Source: Chloroflexota bacterium (GTDB lineage Bacteria > Chloroflexota > Limnocylindria > Limnocylindrales > CSP1-4). Taken from it: DNA of 64,000 nucleotides. Shown here piece by piece: positions 17,719-25,499 of this stretch (positions within the stretch are counted from its first letter, which is position 1; every line of letters starts with the position of its first letter). Where the stretch lies: assembly GCA_947475545.1 (NCBI GenBank), contig CANJLL010000005.1:177436-241435 (forward strand), read 5' to 3'. The position numbers and the translations under genes were made by a program. The notes beneath the pieces are model-generated. The model was not told the DNA's origin and ran no database searches. It saw only the letters and a program-made list of their open reading frames with translations.

Positions 17719-18276
17719 TCATCCTTCGCGCTCCAGGCGCGCGAGCACGGCCGCGCGCTGGCCGTGACCAAGCAGCCCGCGGTCGGCGGCGTCGTGCGCT
17801 GCGATCAGCAGCCGGTCGCGCATCACGATCCCGATGCAGTCAGTCAGGGCGCGGGCCACCGTGGAGCAGGGGATCCCCTCATGGGCGGTCCGCTCGGATT
17901 CGCCCACCGTCGTGGGCCAGACGACCTCGATCGTCGGAGGCAGCGCCTTGCGGACCCGCCGCGTGGTGGCCACGCGGCGGCGTGTCGGGTTGACCTGGGC
18001 CAGGTCGTGGAGCGCAAGGACGGCGTCCGCCACGAGGAATGCGTGGTCACCGACCAGCAGGACGGCTTCCATGTATCCGTCGCGGCCGGTGACAGGCACG
18101 TCGTCGAACCGGTAGAGGCCGTGGCCGACGCGGGTCAGGCCGCCGCGCTGGACGAGCATGTGGAGGCCCGCGACCGGGATGCCCAGCGCGGCCGCGTCAC
18201 GGGTCGTGATGTACCCGTACCGGACGAGCGCCCGCTCGTGCAGTCGACGCCGGTATGTCGCCGGGACGTCCGTCAC
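17719..18276 (-). CDS. AbiEi-like antitoxin / transcriptional regulator, no toxin partner
   Basis: 185 residues from a GTG with AGGAGG 8 nt upstream. N-terminal winged-helix (ERALVRYGYITTRDAAALGIPVAGLHMLVQRGGLTRVGHGLYRFDD) and an AbiEi_4-type body (HAFLVADAVLALHDLAQVNPTRRRVAT...IPCSTVARALTDCI). In type IV toxin-antitoxin pairs it represses the operon and neutralises the AbiEii nucleotidyltransferase; no AbiEii gene follows. It lies immediately downstream of the tRNA-Thr that hosts the island, on the host side. Confidence 0.8.
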   Translation of the reverse strand: MTDVPATYRRRLHERALVRYGYITTRDAAALGIPVAGLHMLVQRGGLTRVGHGLYRFDDVPVTGRDGYMEAVLLVGDHAFLVADAVLALHDLAQVNPTRRRVATTRRVRKALPPTIEVVWPTTVGESERTAHEGIPCSTVARALTDCIGIVMRDRLLIAAHDAADRGLLGHGQRAAVLARLEREG

Positions 18277-18289
18277 CGTCGTGGCCTCC

Positions 18290-18329
18290 TGTGGCAATAC
18301 ACGAACGAAAGCGTATATCTATTGCCACA
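18290..18329. promoter_or_regulatory. 10-bp inverted repeat upstream of AbiEi-like gene
   Basis: TGTGGCAATA and TATTGCCACA are perfect complements with a 20-bp centre, upstream of the GTG at 18276. AbiEi proteins bind inverted repeats in their own promoters, so this is a good operator candidate. Confidence 0.6.
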
Positions 18330-18416
18330 CTCAGGCAAGGACGAACGAGGGATGCACCCAGATGTCGACAAGCAGAAACCCGGCCCTGGGGCCGGGTTTC
18401 ACGTTCAGGTCGCTGG

Positions 18417-18488
18417 AGCCGACACTCGGACTTGAACCGAGGACCTGCTGTTTACGAAACAGCTGCTCTACCGCTGAGCTATGTCGGC
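18417..18488 (-). tRNA. tRNA-Thr (CGT)
   Basis: Cloverleaf drawn by eye: acceptor GCCGACA/TGTCGGC, D-arm GCTC-AGCGGTA-GAGC, anticodon stem GCTGT/ACAGC with loop TTCGTAA (anticodon CGT, reads ACG), T-arm CTCGG-TTCAAGT-CCGAG. CCA is not encoded. The 5' half (18451-18488) is the island attachment repeat and overlaps the last codons of the integrase gene, so the tRNA is now behind the integrase. Confidence 0.95.
18451..18488. repeat. attachment site, left copy (tRNA-Thr 5' half)
   Basis: 38 bp shared with 40436-40473; one difference at 18473 (G here, A at right) falls in the tRNA D-loop. Crossover therefore lies in 18451-18472, the anticodon stem-loop, or beyond the mismatch. Confidence 0.9.
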
Positions 18489-19718
18489 CGGTGTGCTTGG
18501 ATCGGGCTCTGCAGGAGCAACATCTTGCTCCTTGACAGCCAATCCGACAGCCAAGCGGTCCGCGACATCCGCGGCAGCAGGGCGTGCGACGGATGGTAGC
18601 AAATGGCCGTACACGTCGCCCACGAGGCGCTGGGAGGAGTGCCCGGCGAACGCGCGGGCGGCGTTCAGGTCGCCCGTGGCCCGCAGCATCAGGGTGATCC
18701 CCAGGTGCCGCAGATCGTAGAGCCGGCAGTGGGGCAGTCCCAGCTTCACTAGGCGCCGGGCAAATTGGTGGGAGAGAGTGTCGACGCGGCGGGCCGTCCC
18801 GTCGGGGTTGGCGAAGACCAAGTTGTTGTCCCGCCAGGCGGCGCCGGCTTTGGCCTTCTCGGCGTCCTGGGCCGCCTGGCGGCGCTTGAGCGCGGCGAGC
18901 AGGTCCGGGGTCAGGGGCAGCGTCCGCACGCCCGCCTCGGTCTTGGTGTCTTTGATGTAGGACGACTTGCCCCAGTGGGTGATCGCCCCGCGGATCGTCA
19001 GGGTCGAGTCCGCCCAGTCCACGCAGTCCCAGGTCAGGCCCAGGGCCTCGGCCGGCCGCAGGGCCAGGTTGGCGAGGAACAGGTAGAGCGTCTGGTCTGG
19101 GTCGCCGTTCAGCTCGAGCAGGAACCGCTGGGCGTGCTCGACATCCCACACCTTCAGGGTCTCGCGCTTGTAGCCGGGGCCGGCGTCGAGGGCGGGGTTG
19201 CGGTTGATGAGCCCGCGGCTCTCGGCGTCCGCCAGGATCTTCCGCAGGATCGCGTGGGCGCTGCGGCGCGAGGCGAGCCCGACACTCGCGGCGGCGAGCT
19301 CATCCAGCCACTCAATGACCGTGGACTTGCGGATGCGGCCGACGGCGGTCCGGCCCAGGTAGGGCAGGACCAGGCGCTCGACCATCTGGCCCTCGACGAC
19401 CCAGGTGCGCGGGGCCTTGGGCTCGATGCCGCCGTCGGGTCGGCGGCGCTCGTGCCAGCGCTCGTACCAGACCCGGAGCGAGGTGTGCTCGTCGGGCGGG
19501 AGGTTGCCGCTGTCCAGCTCGTGCCGGAGGACGCGCGCCTTGCGGCGGACCTCAGCTGGCGAGCTTCCGTAGACCCAGCGGCGCTGCCGCTTCCCGGCCT
19601 TCGGGGGCAGCTCGACGGCGAGCGTCCATCGGTCGTCGCCCTGGCGCTGGAATGGCTCGGGCTCCCCGCGCCGGCTTCGCGGCTTGGGTTCGTCCCTGGG
19701 TTCGGGCTGTTCGGTCAT
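18468..19718 (-). CDS. int: tyrosine site-specific integrase
   Basis: 416 residues. N-terminal arm-binding part (WTLAVELPPKAGKRQRRWVYGSSPAEVRRKARVLR), core-binding SAM-like domain (WYERWHERRR...RTWVVEGQMVERLVLPYLGRTAVGRIRK), and a catalytic domain with Arg (LALRPAEALGLTW), RH (DLRHLGIT), GH (FAGHSSQ) and Tyr (DVYGHL). It mediates integration and excision at tRNA-Thr. Its C-terminus (TPADIAQR and stop) is encoded inside the tRNA 5' half, so int and tRNA share 21 bp. Its first codons overlap the excisionase frame. Confidence 0.92.
   Translation of the reverse strand: MTEQPEPRDEPKPRSRRGEPEPFQRQGDDRWTLAVELPPKAGKRQRRWVYGSSPAEVRRKARVLRHELDSGNLPPDEHTSLRVWYERWHERRRPDGGIEPKAPRTWVVEGQMVERLVLPYLGRTAVGRIRKSTVIEWLDELAAASVGLASRRSAHAILRKILADAESRGLINRNPALDAGPGYKRETLKVWDVEHAQRFLLELNGDPDQTLYLFLANLALRPAEALGLTWDCVDWADSTLTIRGAITHWGKSSYIKDTKTEAGVRTLPLTPDLLAALKRRQAAQDAEKAKAGAAWRDNNLVFANPDGTARRVDTLSHQFARRLVKLGLPHCRLYDLRHLGITLMLRATGDLNAARAFAGHSSQRLVGDVYGHLLPSVARPAAADVADRLAVGLAVKEQDVAPAEPDPSTPADIAQR
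18534..18572. promoter_or_regulatory. candidate integrase arm-type sites, left end
   Basis: GACAGCCAA at 18534 and 18546 (12-bp spacing) and GACATCCGC at 18564, within the 3' end of int. The same motif family recurs at the right end. Confidence 0.5.
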
Positions 19719-19911
19719 CTCGGTCCCCGTCAGGGTAGCTGGTGTGGTCCTCGATCCACCGCAGGAGCGCGGCCCGCGGGACGCGGACGGCTCGCCCGAT
19801 GCGCAGGGTCGGGATCGCCCCGGCAGCGGCCATCTCGTAGGCGAGCGTCTCCCCGATGCCGAGCAGGGCTCCGGCTTCGGGGACCGTCATCACGTGTCGC
19901 TCGCCTTCCAT
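19552..19911 (-). CDS. excisionase / MerR-like HTH protein
   Basis: 119 residues. MTVPEAGALLGIGETLAYEMAAAGAIPTLRIGRAVRVPRAALLRWIED is the HTH_17 excisionase motif. The remaining ~60 residues overlap the 5' end of int (167 nt) in another frame and are basic and low in complexity. By family it bends DNA to favour excision or regulates int. Start ATG at 19911; a GTG slightly downstream also fits. Confidence 0.85.
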   Translation of the reverse strand: MEGERHVMTVPEAGALLGIGETLAYEMAAAGAIPTLRIGRAVRVPRAALLRWIEDHTSYPDGDRDDRTARTQGRTQAAKPARGARAIPAPGRRPMDARRRAAPEGREAAAPLGLRKLAS

Positions 19912-19941
19912 AACCTAATTGTCCCCGGCCGGCGGAACGGG

Positions 19942-20067
19942 GCAAGGACATAGCGCCGGAGAATTTTCGGCCGCCTCCCGCGCTGGCTGCTGGGGAGTTG
20001 CGACGGTTCTGACGACTCACCAGGGGCGACGCATCCGCGGCGAAATTCGGCTCGGCCATGTCCTTGC
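19942..20067. promoter_or_regulatory. mirror-image divergent promoters of xis-int and the right-hand operon
   Basis: GCAAGGACAT (19942-19951) and ATGTCCTTGC (20058-20067) are perfect inverted copies, each about 30 nt before a divergent start codon (19911 and 20099). The similarity continues outward-to-inward (CCGAAAATTC on the minus strand versus GGCGAAATTCGG on the plus strand) over about 32 bp, so both genes appear to use the same promoter/operator element. Confidence 0.6.
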
Positions 20068-20098
20068 GCCGATCTCCCAAGGGCGAGATGTTGGGTGC

Positions 20099-20311
20099 AT
20101 GAAGACGCCCAAGTGCCCCGACTGCAGCGAACAGATGCAGATCTTCCGGACCGGCCAGAACCACGCCTTCGTGCTCCTTGAGGGCCGCCCGCTCGACTGG
20201 TGCGATGGATCCGAGTGGCAGATCGTCGAGTGCGCGGCGTGCGGCCGGGTGCTGTCAGAGTGGCGCTTGCCTCTTGACCCGCCTGACAGTCGGCCAAGGC
20301 GCATCCAATGA
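20099..20311 (+). CDS. small zinc-ribbon protein
   Basis: 70 residues: MKTPKCPDCSEQMQIFRTGQ ... WQIVECAACGRVLSEWRL, a two-CxxC zinc ribbon. First gene of the rightward small-gene operon, with a promoter shared in mirror image with xis-int. Function unknown. Confidence 0.75.
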   Translation: MKTPKCPDCSEQMQIFRTGQNHAFVLLEGRPLDWCDGSEWQIVECAACGRVLSEWRLPLDPPDSRPRRIQ

Positions 20312-20427
20312 CGCGCTTCGCCGTTGCCATCGCCGTGTTGGTGGCGATCGCCGCCTTCTCGCTGGTGCTGGCCTGCGGGCTTGTCGTTATCCTCGCCCTC
20401 GGCCTGATCTTCAGCGGCCTGGACTGA
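20308..20427 (+). CDS. 39-residue single-helix membrane protein
   Basis: MTRFAVAIAVLVAIAAFSLV... LACGLVVILALGLIFSGLD: almost entirely one long hydrophobic segment. The ATG overlaps the zinc-ribbon stop (ATGA), which supports it being translated. Could be a holin-like or regulatory peptide; not assigned. Confidence 0.6.
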   Translation: MTRFAVAIAVLVAIAAFSLVLACGLVVILALGLIFSGLD

Positions 20428-20520
20428 CCCGGACACGGACCCGGCCGCTGCCCTCGTGCTGGGCCATGTGCCCAGGATGGCTCGTCACGATTGCAGCGAC
20501 TGGTGGCACCGTCGACGGTC

Positions 20521-21090
20521 ATGCGCTCCGCGAGCGGTCGCGCGTTGGTCGTCACGCCTCCGGCGACCGGTCGGCGGAGGCGCGTCAGCTTGACGGCGAG
20601 TGGTGGCCGCCGACGGTTGGTCTGCCTCTCGACGCTGGGAAGACCCGAAGTGGACCAACGAGCGACCGACACCGCGACGTACATCGCCACGGACTACGAG
20701 CTGCAGCGCGACGCCGACCGGCTGGCGACGACGGCCAGCCTCTACGGCTTCGTGTCGGGGGCCTCCTACTGCGTCGTGTGCCTCCGCCGGTTCGTGCCGC
20801 GATCGCACAGCGGCGGCCAGCCGCAGATCTACTGCTCGTCCGCCTGTCGGTCGCGTGCTGGGGACACTCGGCGCAGGGAGCTGACCCGGGAGTGGAGGAC
20901 CTGCGCTGCCTGCGGCGGCCCATTCGTGGCGCTGGCGGAGGACCAGGTGGTCTGCCCGCCTCCCTGGCCGGCCTCTCCGCACGACCGGAACGCCGACTGC
21001 GCCGCCCAGCGGCGCCGCGACCTCAACCGGGAAGTGCAGCGGCGGGCCCGCGAGCGGGCGGCGCTGCGGGCGGCTGAACACCGAGAGTGA
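20521..21090 (+). CDS. cysteine-rich double zinc-finger protein
   Basis: 189 residues from the ATG at 20521 (TTG at 20491 and GTG at 20650 are alternatives). Two zinc modules: YCVVCLRRF...QIYCSSACRSRAG and RTCAACGGPF...VVCPP...DCAAQRRRDLN, the second ending in a basic helix. The spacing CxxC-CxxxC recalls zinc fingers of phage and mobile-element proteins. The first 40 residues are basic and may not be coding. Confidence 0.6.
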   Translation: MRSASGRALVVTPPATGRRRRVSLTASGGRRRLVCLSTLGRPEVDQRATDTATYIATDYELQRDADRLATTASLYGFVSGASYCVVCLRRFVPRSHSGGQPQIYCSSACRSRAGDTRRRELTREWRTCAACGGPFVALAEDQVVCPPPWPASPHDRNADCAAQRRRDLNREVQRRARERAALRAAEHRE

Positions 21091-21132
21091 CCGACGATCG
21101 TCGCGTCGCTCCCCGTTCGGGATCCTGTCCGC

Positions 21133-21378
21133 CTACCGGTGGTGCCGCGGCGGGCGTGCCGGATCATCCCGCGGTCGCGGCGGCGCGGCCGGCGGGCGAG
21201 GTGTGTCCCCGAGGCGAACGGCTCCGCCTCGAGCCGCCCGTCGAGCGGCGAGGAGCACGGCCTGCTCACGGGCACGCGCATCGGCCTGCCGCTTGGCGAT
21301 CAGGGCCACCCAGCCGGTGACGGACGCGACCGCGACGAGCAGCACCATCCCGAGGACGACCACCGTGTCGGGACTCAT
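21133..21378 (-). CDS. small membrane protein with basic tail
   Basis: 81 residues: one N-terminal membrane helix (VVVLGMVLLVAVASVTGWVALIA) followed by a charged, Arg/Ala/Pro-rich tail (AKRQADARAREQAVLLAARRAARGG...). Unrecognised. Confidence 0.5.
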   Translation of the reverse strand: MSPDTVVVLGMVLLVAVASVTGWVALIAKRQADARAREQAVLLAARRAARGGAVRLGDTPRPPAAPPRPRDDPARPPRHHR

Positions 21379-21459
21379 CGCAGAGATCCTCGGCGGGACG
21401 CCCAGCGTGCTTCGGCCTCCGTCGTTGTCCGCGCGATCGGACGGCCGCAGGGGGACAAA

Positions 21460-22110
21460 TCAGAAGACCTCATCGTCGGGCCCCGAACTCTGGTCGCGCG
21501 GGGCGAGGGAACCGGACGGGGGGCCTGCGGCCGGCGTCCACACATAGCCGCCGCTCACTCCGGCGTCCGGCGCCACGGGCGGGATGTGGCCGCCGCGGCG
21601 CGCGGCCCGGTAGCCGTCGGCGAGCGCCGCGGCGGCCAGGTCGGTCGCGTCCCCGGCCGACAGCCGCAGCGCCCGGGTCCAGTCGCCCGGCAGCGCGGCC
21701 GCGCAGATCCGGCACGGCTGGCGGCACGAGAGCGCGGGGTGGCCGAACAGCGTGACTGCGGCGGCCTCGACCTCGGCAGGCACATCCGGAGTGGCGTCGA
21801 CGAGCCGGTCATCCACCCGGCGCGACCGCCGGAGCAGCAGGTCGCAGACAGGCCCCAGGAGCTCGAAGCGGTCCCGGGTCGCGGTCGCCCACTTGCGCAT
21901 CTGTGCGTCGAGGTCGGCCGGGTCGGCGCCGCACGCGCGCCCGTAGGTGGCCGCGACCCAGCCGGGGACGTTGCTGACCCTGCGGCCGGTCGCCAGCTGC
22001 GCGCCGTAGGCGAGCGTGGTGTAGCGGGCCGCCCGGCGGCCCCGGTCGGCGTCGGCGGGCTCGCTCACCTTCACGACCTGGTCTCCCGCGAGGATGTGGG
22101 TCTCGCCCAT
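21460..22110 (-). CDS. hypothetical protein with a cysteine cluster
   Basis: 216 residues, unrecognised. The start MGETHILAGDQVVKVSEPADADRGRRAARY leads into helical sequence; a cysteine cluster (LSCRQPCRICAAAL, about residue 130) may bind metal; the C-terminus (GYVWTPAAGPPSGSLAPRDQSSGPDDEVF) is disordered and acidic. Divergent from the next gene across 320 bp. Confidence 0.55.
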   Translation of the reverse strand: MGETHILAGDQVVKVSEPADADRGRRAARYTTLAYGAQLATGRRVSNVPGWVAATYGRACGADPADLDAQMRKWATATRDRFELLGPVCDLLLRRSRRVDDRLVDATPDVPAEVEAAAVTLFGHPALSCRQPCRICAAALPGDWTRALRLSAGDATDLAAAALADGYRAARRGGHIPPVAPDAGVSGGYVWTPAAGPPSGSLAPRDQSSGPDDEVF

Positions 22111-22430
22111 CCCGCCGCTCTCCTTCGAAGTCCGATCCCCGCTCCACGCCGTGATGGCCGCCGGCGCGAGGGGCGGTCGCCGCCGGGTGAGGGCATCTCC
22201 GGCCTCGCGGCGAAGCCGTCAAGGGGTTCCTGGAGCCTTTCTCTCCGGTTCCTCGCTCCATCGCTCCAGGAGCCAAGGCGCTGGTGCCTGGAACCCTGGG
22301 CGAGTCGAGCGCCGTGTCAACTCTGGCGGGGGTCTGCAGCTGCAGTGCCGATCCCAAGGCGGGGGCTTGACGTTCATTCGATTGCAGCCAGCGTGACGCC
22401 ACTAGTGAACGCAGCCAAGCGAGGTGCACG
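22111..22430. other. divergent intergenic spacer
   Basis: 320 bp between two divergent genes. No convincing gene. Only weak inverted similarity is seen (GGGTTCC near 22217 and GGAACCC near 22290). It must hold promoters for both sides, but I cannot place them. Confidence 0.5.
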
Positions 22431-23189
22431 ATGAGCCCGGAGGCAGAGTTCTACGAGGCGACCGACGTTGACGGGTGGTCGTGCCACGACTCTGGGTTGT
22501 GGTCGCTACCCGTCCTGAGCCCCGACGGGACCTGGACGCCGGGCGAGTGGCGCGCCGTCGGGGGCCAGCTGCGGCCGTTCCAGAACGGCATCCACCTCGC
22601 GGCGGCGACGGGCCTGCTCGAGCGACTGGGCCCCGTCATGTGGGAGGCGGAGGTCTGCGGCCGTGTGATGCGCCGGGGGAGCGTCGGCGTCGCACGCCAG
22701 GCCCGCCTCGTGCGGGGGCTCCCGGGGTGGAGCGAGCGCACGGCTCGCCTGTTCGCGGTCACGTGCGCGGCTGAGGTGCTCCACCTCGCCGACCCGGAGG
22801 TCGCGCCGCTCCTCGAGTGGATGCTGGGCGTCGCCCGCCGCCACGCCGACGGCAGGGCAACGGCAGCTGAGCTCGCGCTGGCGAGGCAGGCGTCCTGGGA
22901 TAGCGTGACGGACGGCTGGGAGGCCGGCCTGGACGACGCTCCCCGGGTGGCGGCGTCTGCGGTTCGGAGCGTGTTCGATGCAGAAGCCTGGAGGGCCGCC
23001 TCGGACGCGTCACGCCAGGCACGGGTGGCGGCGGGCTGGGGCGCTGAGCCGGCCGCCGCTCTCGACGAGCCGTGGGACCCCGCCGCGAGCCGCGCTTGGC
23101 GCACGGCCTTCAGTGCGGCGGTGCAGGCGGCGCTCAATCGCCAGCTCGAGAGCCTGCTTCGCGTTCTGCACGAGGGTGGCAGGGAGTAG
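22431..23189 (+). CDS. DUF7666-like hypothetical protein (phage/island type)
   Basis: 252 residues. The N-terminal ~130 residues have a pattern I associate with DUF7666: FYEATDVDGWSCHDSG...NGIHLAAATGLLERLGPVMWEAEVCGRVMR...RQARLVRGLPGWSERTARLFAVTCAAEVL. The C-terminal half is helical with repeated W/A/R-rich helices (LARQASWDSVTDGWEAGL, AEAWRAASDASRQARVAAGWG). Found mostly in phages and mobile elements with unknown role. Precedes the UvrD-like helicase. Confidence 0.6.
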   Translation: MSPEAEFYEATDVDGWSCHDSGLWSLPVLSPDGTWTPGEWRAVGGQLRPFQNGIHLAAATGLLERLGPVMWEAEVCGRVMRRGSVGVARQARLVRGLPGWSERTARLFAVTCAAEVLHLADPEVAPLLEWMLGVARRHADGRATAAELALARQASWDSVTDGWEAGLDDAPRVAASAVRSVFDAEAWRAASDASRQARVAAGWGAEPAAALDEPWDPAASRAWRTAFSAAVQAALNRQLESLLRVLHEGGRE

Positions 23190-23336
23190 TCCAGGCCGAC
23201 CAGCGCTCTCAGGGGGCTTGGTTTGTCCGGCTGGCTCGGTTCCGGCTCGCGTAGAGTGAACTCTGGCACCTGGCATGTGGTCCATCGCGCGACCGCCACC
23301 CAACGACCATCTGTTCAGTAGACGTGAGGGCCCGAC

Positions 23337-25292
23337 GTGGCGTGTGAAGAGAGGCCGATCACTGGGCTGCTGGCGGAACAGTCCGCCGCCGCCGCTCATC
23401 GGGGGAGTCACGCTCGTTTGCTTGCCGGTCCCGGGACGGGCAAGACGAGGGTCCTCGTCGAGCTTGTGGCCTCCCTCATCAACGAGGGCGCGGCGTCTGC
23501 TGAGGAGATCTTGTGCCTCACCTTCACGCGAGCCGCCGCGGCTGGTCTGCGGCGCAAGGTAAAGACGGCGATCGGCGCGGCCGAACCTCCCGAGGTCTAC
23601 ACCCTTCACGGGTTTGCACTCCGACAGCTGATGGCTCGTGGCGTCGATGTCGGTGCTGGTCGAGGGCAGGCTCGTGTGGCCGATGATTGGGAGGAGCGCC
23701 ACGTCATTGAGGAGGACCTCAAGACGCTGCTCGCTGAGGCCGACGTGCGGAACGTCAGGGCGAGGCTGCGCGATCTGGCCGCAGCTTGGGAGTCCACTCC
23801 TGACCCCGGGATCGAGGATCGGCACGGTGACCCCGAGCTGATCGGCGCTCTCCGTCGCCACAAGGCTCAGTACCGCTACGTCCTGCGGTCCGAGTTGGTC
23901 TTCCGTCTCAAGGAGCAGCTCGACGCCGACCCGAGCTTCCCGCTGACAGGCAACTACCGCTTCGTCGTCGTTGACGAATTCCAGGACCTGAACCGATGCG
24001 ACGTGGCGGTCATCAATGCGCTGGCTGACCGGGGCGCCACGCTCTACGTTGCGGGTGACGACGACCAGAGCATCTACCAACAGCTGCGGCACGCCCACCC
24101 GCAGGCGATCCGCGACTTCGTTGGCGATCACTCGGCTGCAGACCTGCGGCTCACCGTTTGCGTGCGCTCCGACCAGAAGATCCTCTCACTGGCGAACGCC
24201 GTCATCCGCCAGGAGGTCAACCGGGAGCCCAAGACGCTCATTGCTCACGAGACGGCCGGTCCGGGCATCGTCGAGGTGCTCGCGTTTCAGACCGGCCCGG
24301 AGGAAGCGCGAGGGATCGCCCGCCTGGCCAAGAGCTTCGTCGATGCGGGTGTGGACGAGGGCGAGATCCTGATCCTTCTGCGAAGCGACTTCCACGGCGC
24401 GTTCAGCGCGCCCATCAAGGCAGAGTTGGACGCACTCCGGGTGCCTTCCATCGTGCGGACTGCGGAAAAGTCTGCACTGGACGAAGCTCCGGGCCGAGCT
24501 TTGCTCGGCCACCTTCGCCTCTCCCTGGACCCCAGCGACCACCTCGCGTGGCGGTCGATCCTCGAAACCGGGGCTCTGGGTGTCGGCGCTCAAGCCATGG
24601 CCGCGCTCCACGACCTCGCCGTTGACCGGAATGTCCCATTCGCGGATGCACTGAACATCGTCGGAGCCGACGCGACGCTTCTCGGGCGGTCCCGCCGGTC
24701 AGTTGTGGCCGCGGTGTCCACCGTCCGTGAGCGGCTCGCCAGTGCAGAAGCCACGGCTCCGATCGCCACTGCGAGCGTCGCGGAGATCATCGATGCCGCC
24801 GTCTCCGGGTTGCCCCCGAGCCCGACCTTGACCGGGGCTCAGTCGGAGCTTCAGGGCCTCGTGACGCTCTACGCCCCCGCGTCTCTCTCGGACTTCTTGG
24901 GAGCGATCGCTTTGCGAAAGGAAGAGGAGGAAGACCTCGTCGCCAAGACGGTGAACATCATGACCGCCCATAAGGCAAAGGGCCTCGATGCGTGCGTCGT
25001 GATCATCGCGGCCGCAGAGGAGGAGCTCTTTCCCGGTCGTGGCCATCCCGACGAAGAGCGGCGTCTCCTCTACGTCTCACTCACGAGAGCCAAGCACGCC
25101 CTGTTCATCACCCTCGCCACAAGTCGGTTCGGTCAGCAGGCGCGGGCGGGGACCGGCGGCGCCCGACATCAACGGACGACCTTCCTCGATGGCTCCGGGC
25201 TTACCTCTCGGCGCGGGCCCGAGTACGTCGGGCAATTCGTGCCGGATCTCACGCTACTGAGTCCCATTGCACCGGCGGCTTTGAGCGACTGA
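23337..25292 (+). CDS. UvrD/PcrA-like superfamily 1 DNA helicase
   Basis: 651 residues from a GTG. Motifs in order: Walker A LLAGPGTGKTRV (about residue 30), LTFTRAAAAGLRRKV (Ia), VVVDEFQDLNR (II, about 210), YVAGDDDQSIYQ (III, about 240), VNIMTAHKAKGLD (V, about 540), LYVSLTRAKHALF (VI, about 580). Shorter than housekeeping UvrD (about 720), and outside the DNA-repair context. Island UvrD helicases often work in defence, but no partner nuclease such as GajA is adjacent. Confidence 0.88.
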   Translation: MACEERPITGLLAEQSAAAAHRGSHARLLAGPGTGKTRVLVELVASLINEGAASAEEILCLTFTRAAAAGLRRKVKTAIGAAEPPEVYTLHGFALRQLMARGVDVGAGRGQARVADDWEERHVIEEDLKTLLAEADVRNVRARLRDLAAAWESTPDPGIEDRHGDPELIGALRRHKAQYRYVLRSELVFRLKEQLDADPSFPLTGNYRFVVVDEFQDLNRCDVAVINALADRGATLYVAGDDDQSIYQQLRHAHPQAIRDFVGDHSAADLRLTVCVRSDQKILSLANAVIRQEVNREPKTLIAHETAGPGIVEVLAFQTGPEEARGIARLAKSFVDAGVDEGEILILLRSDFHGAFSAPIKAELDALRVPSIVRTAEKSALDEAPGRALLGHLRLSLDPSDHLAWRSILETGALGVGAQAMAALHDLAVDRNVPFADALNIVGADATLLGRSRRSVVAAVSTVRERLASAEATAPIATASVAEIIDAAVSGLPPSPTLTGAQSELQGLVTLYAPASLSDFLGAIALRKEEEEDLVAKTVNIMTAHKAKGLDACVVIIAAAEEELFPGRGHPDEERRLLYVSLTRAKHALFITLATSRFGQQARAGTGGARHQRTTFLDGSGLTSRRGPEYVGQFVPDLTLLSPIAPAALSD

Positions 25293-25312
25293 CCTTGCGC
25301 ATCGGGGGCTCC

Positions 25313-25341
25313 AAGGCGCCTCCGACATGGACCGGCGCCTT
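25313..25341 (+). terminator. stem-loop after the helicase gene
   Basis: AAGGCGCC and GGCGCCTT, 8-bp perfect arms, 13-nt loop, 21 nt after the helicase stop. No T-tract. Confidence 0.4.
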
Positions 25342-25499
25342 CGAAGCGGGATGCCTGGGCGAGGTGACACCGGGCAAGCTCAGTTCGACCGGACATCCCC
25401 TGGAAGTGAGTGGTTGTTGCGGCCTTCGGACAAATCCAGCGCTCATGGCGTGTAGACGGTAGGGCCCGAGATGCGGGCCGATCGTCGGAGTCACACGCC

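Noticed and set aside
23337..25292. Gabija system (GajB-like helicase)
   Set aside because: No OLD-family nuclease (GajA) next to the helicase.
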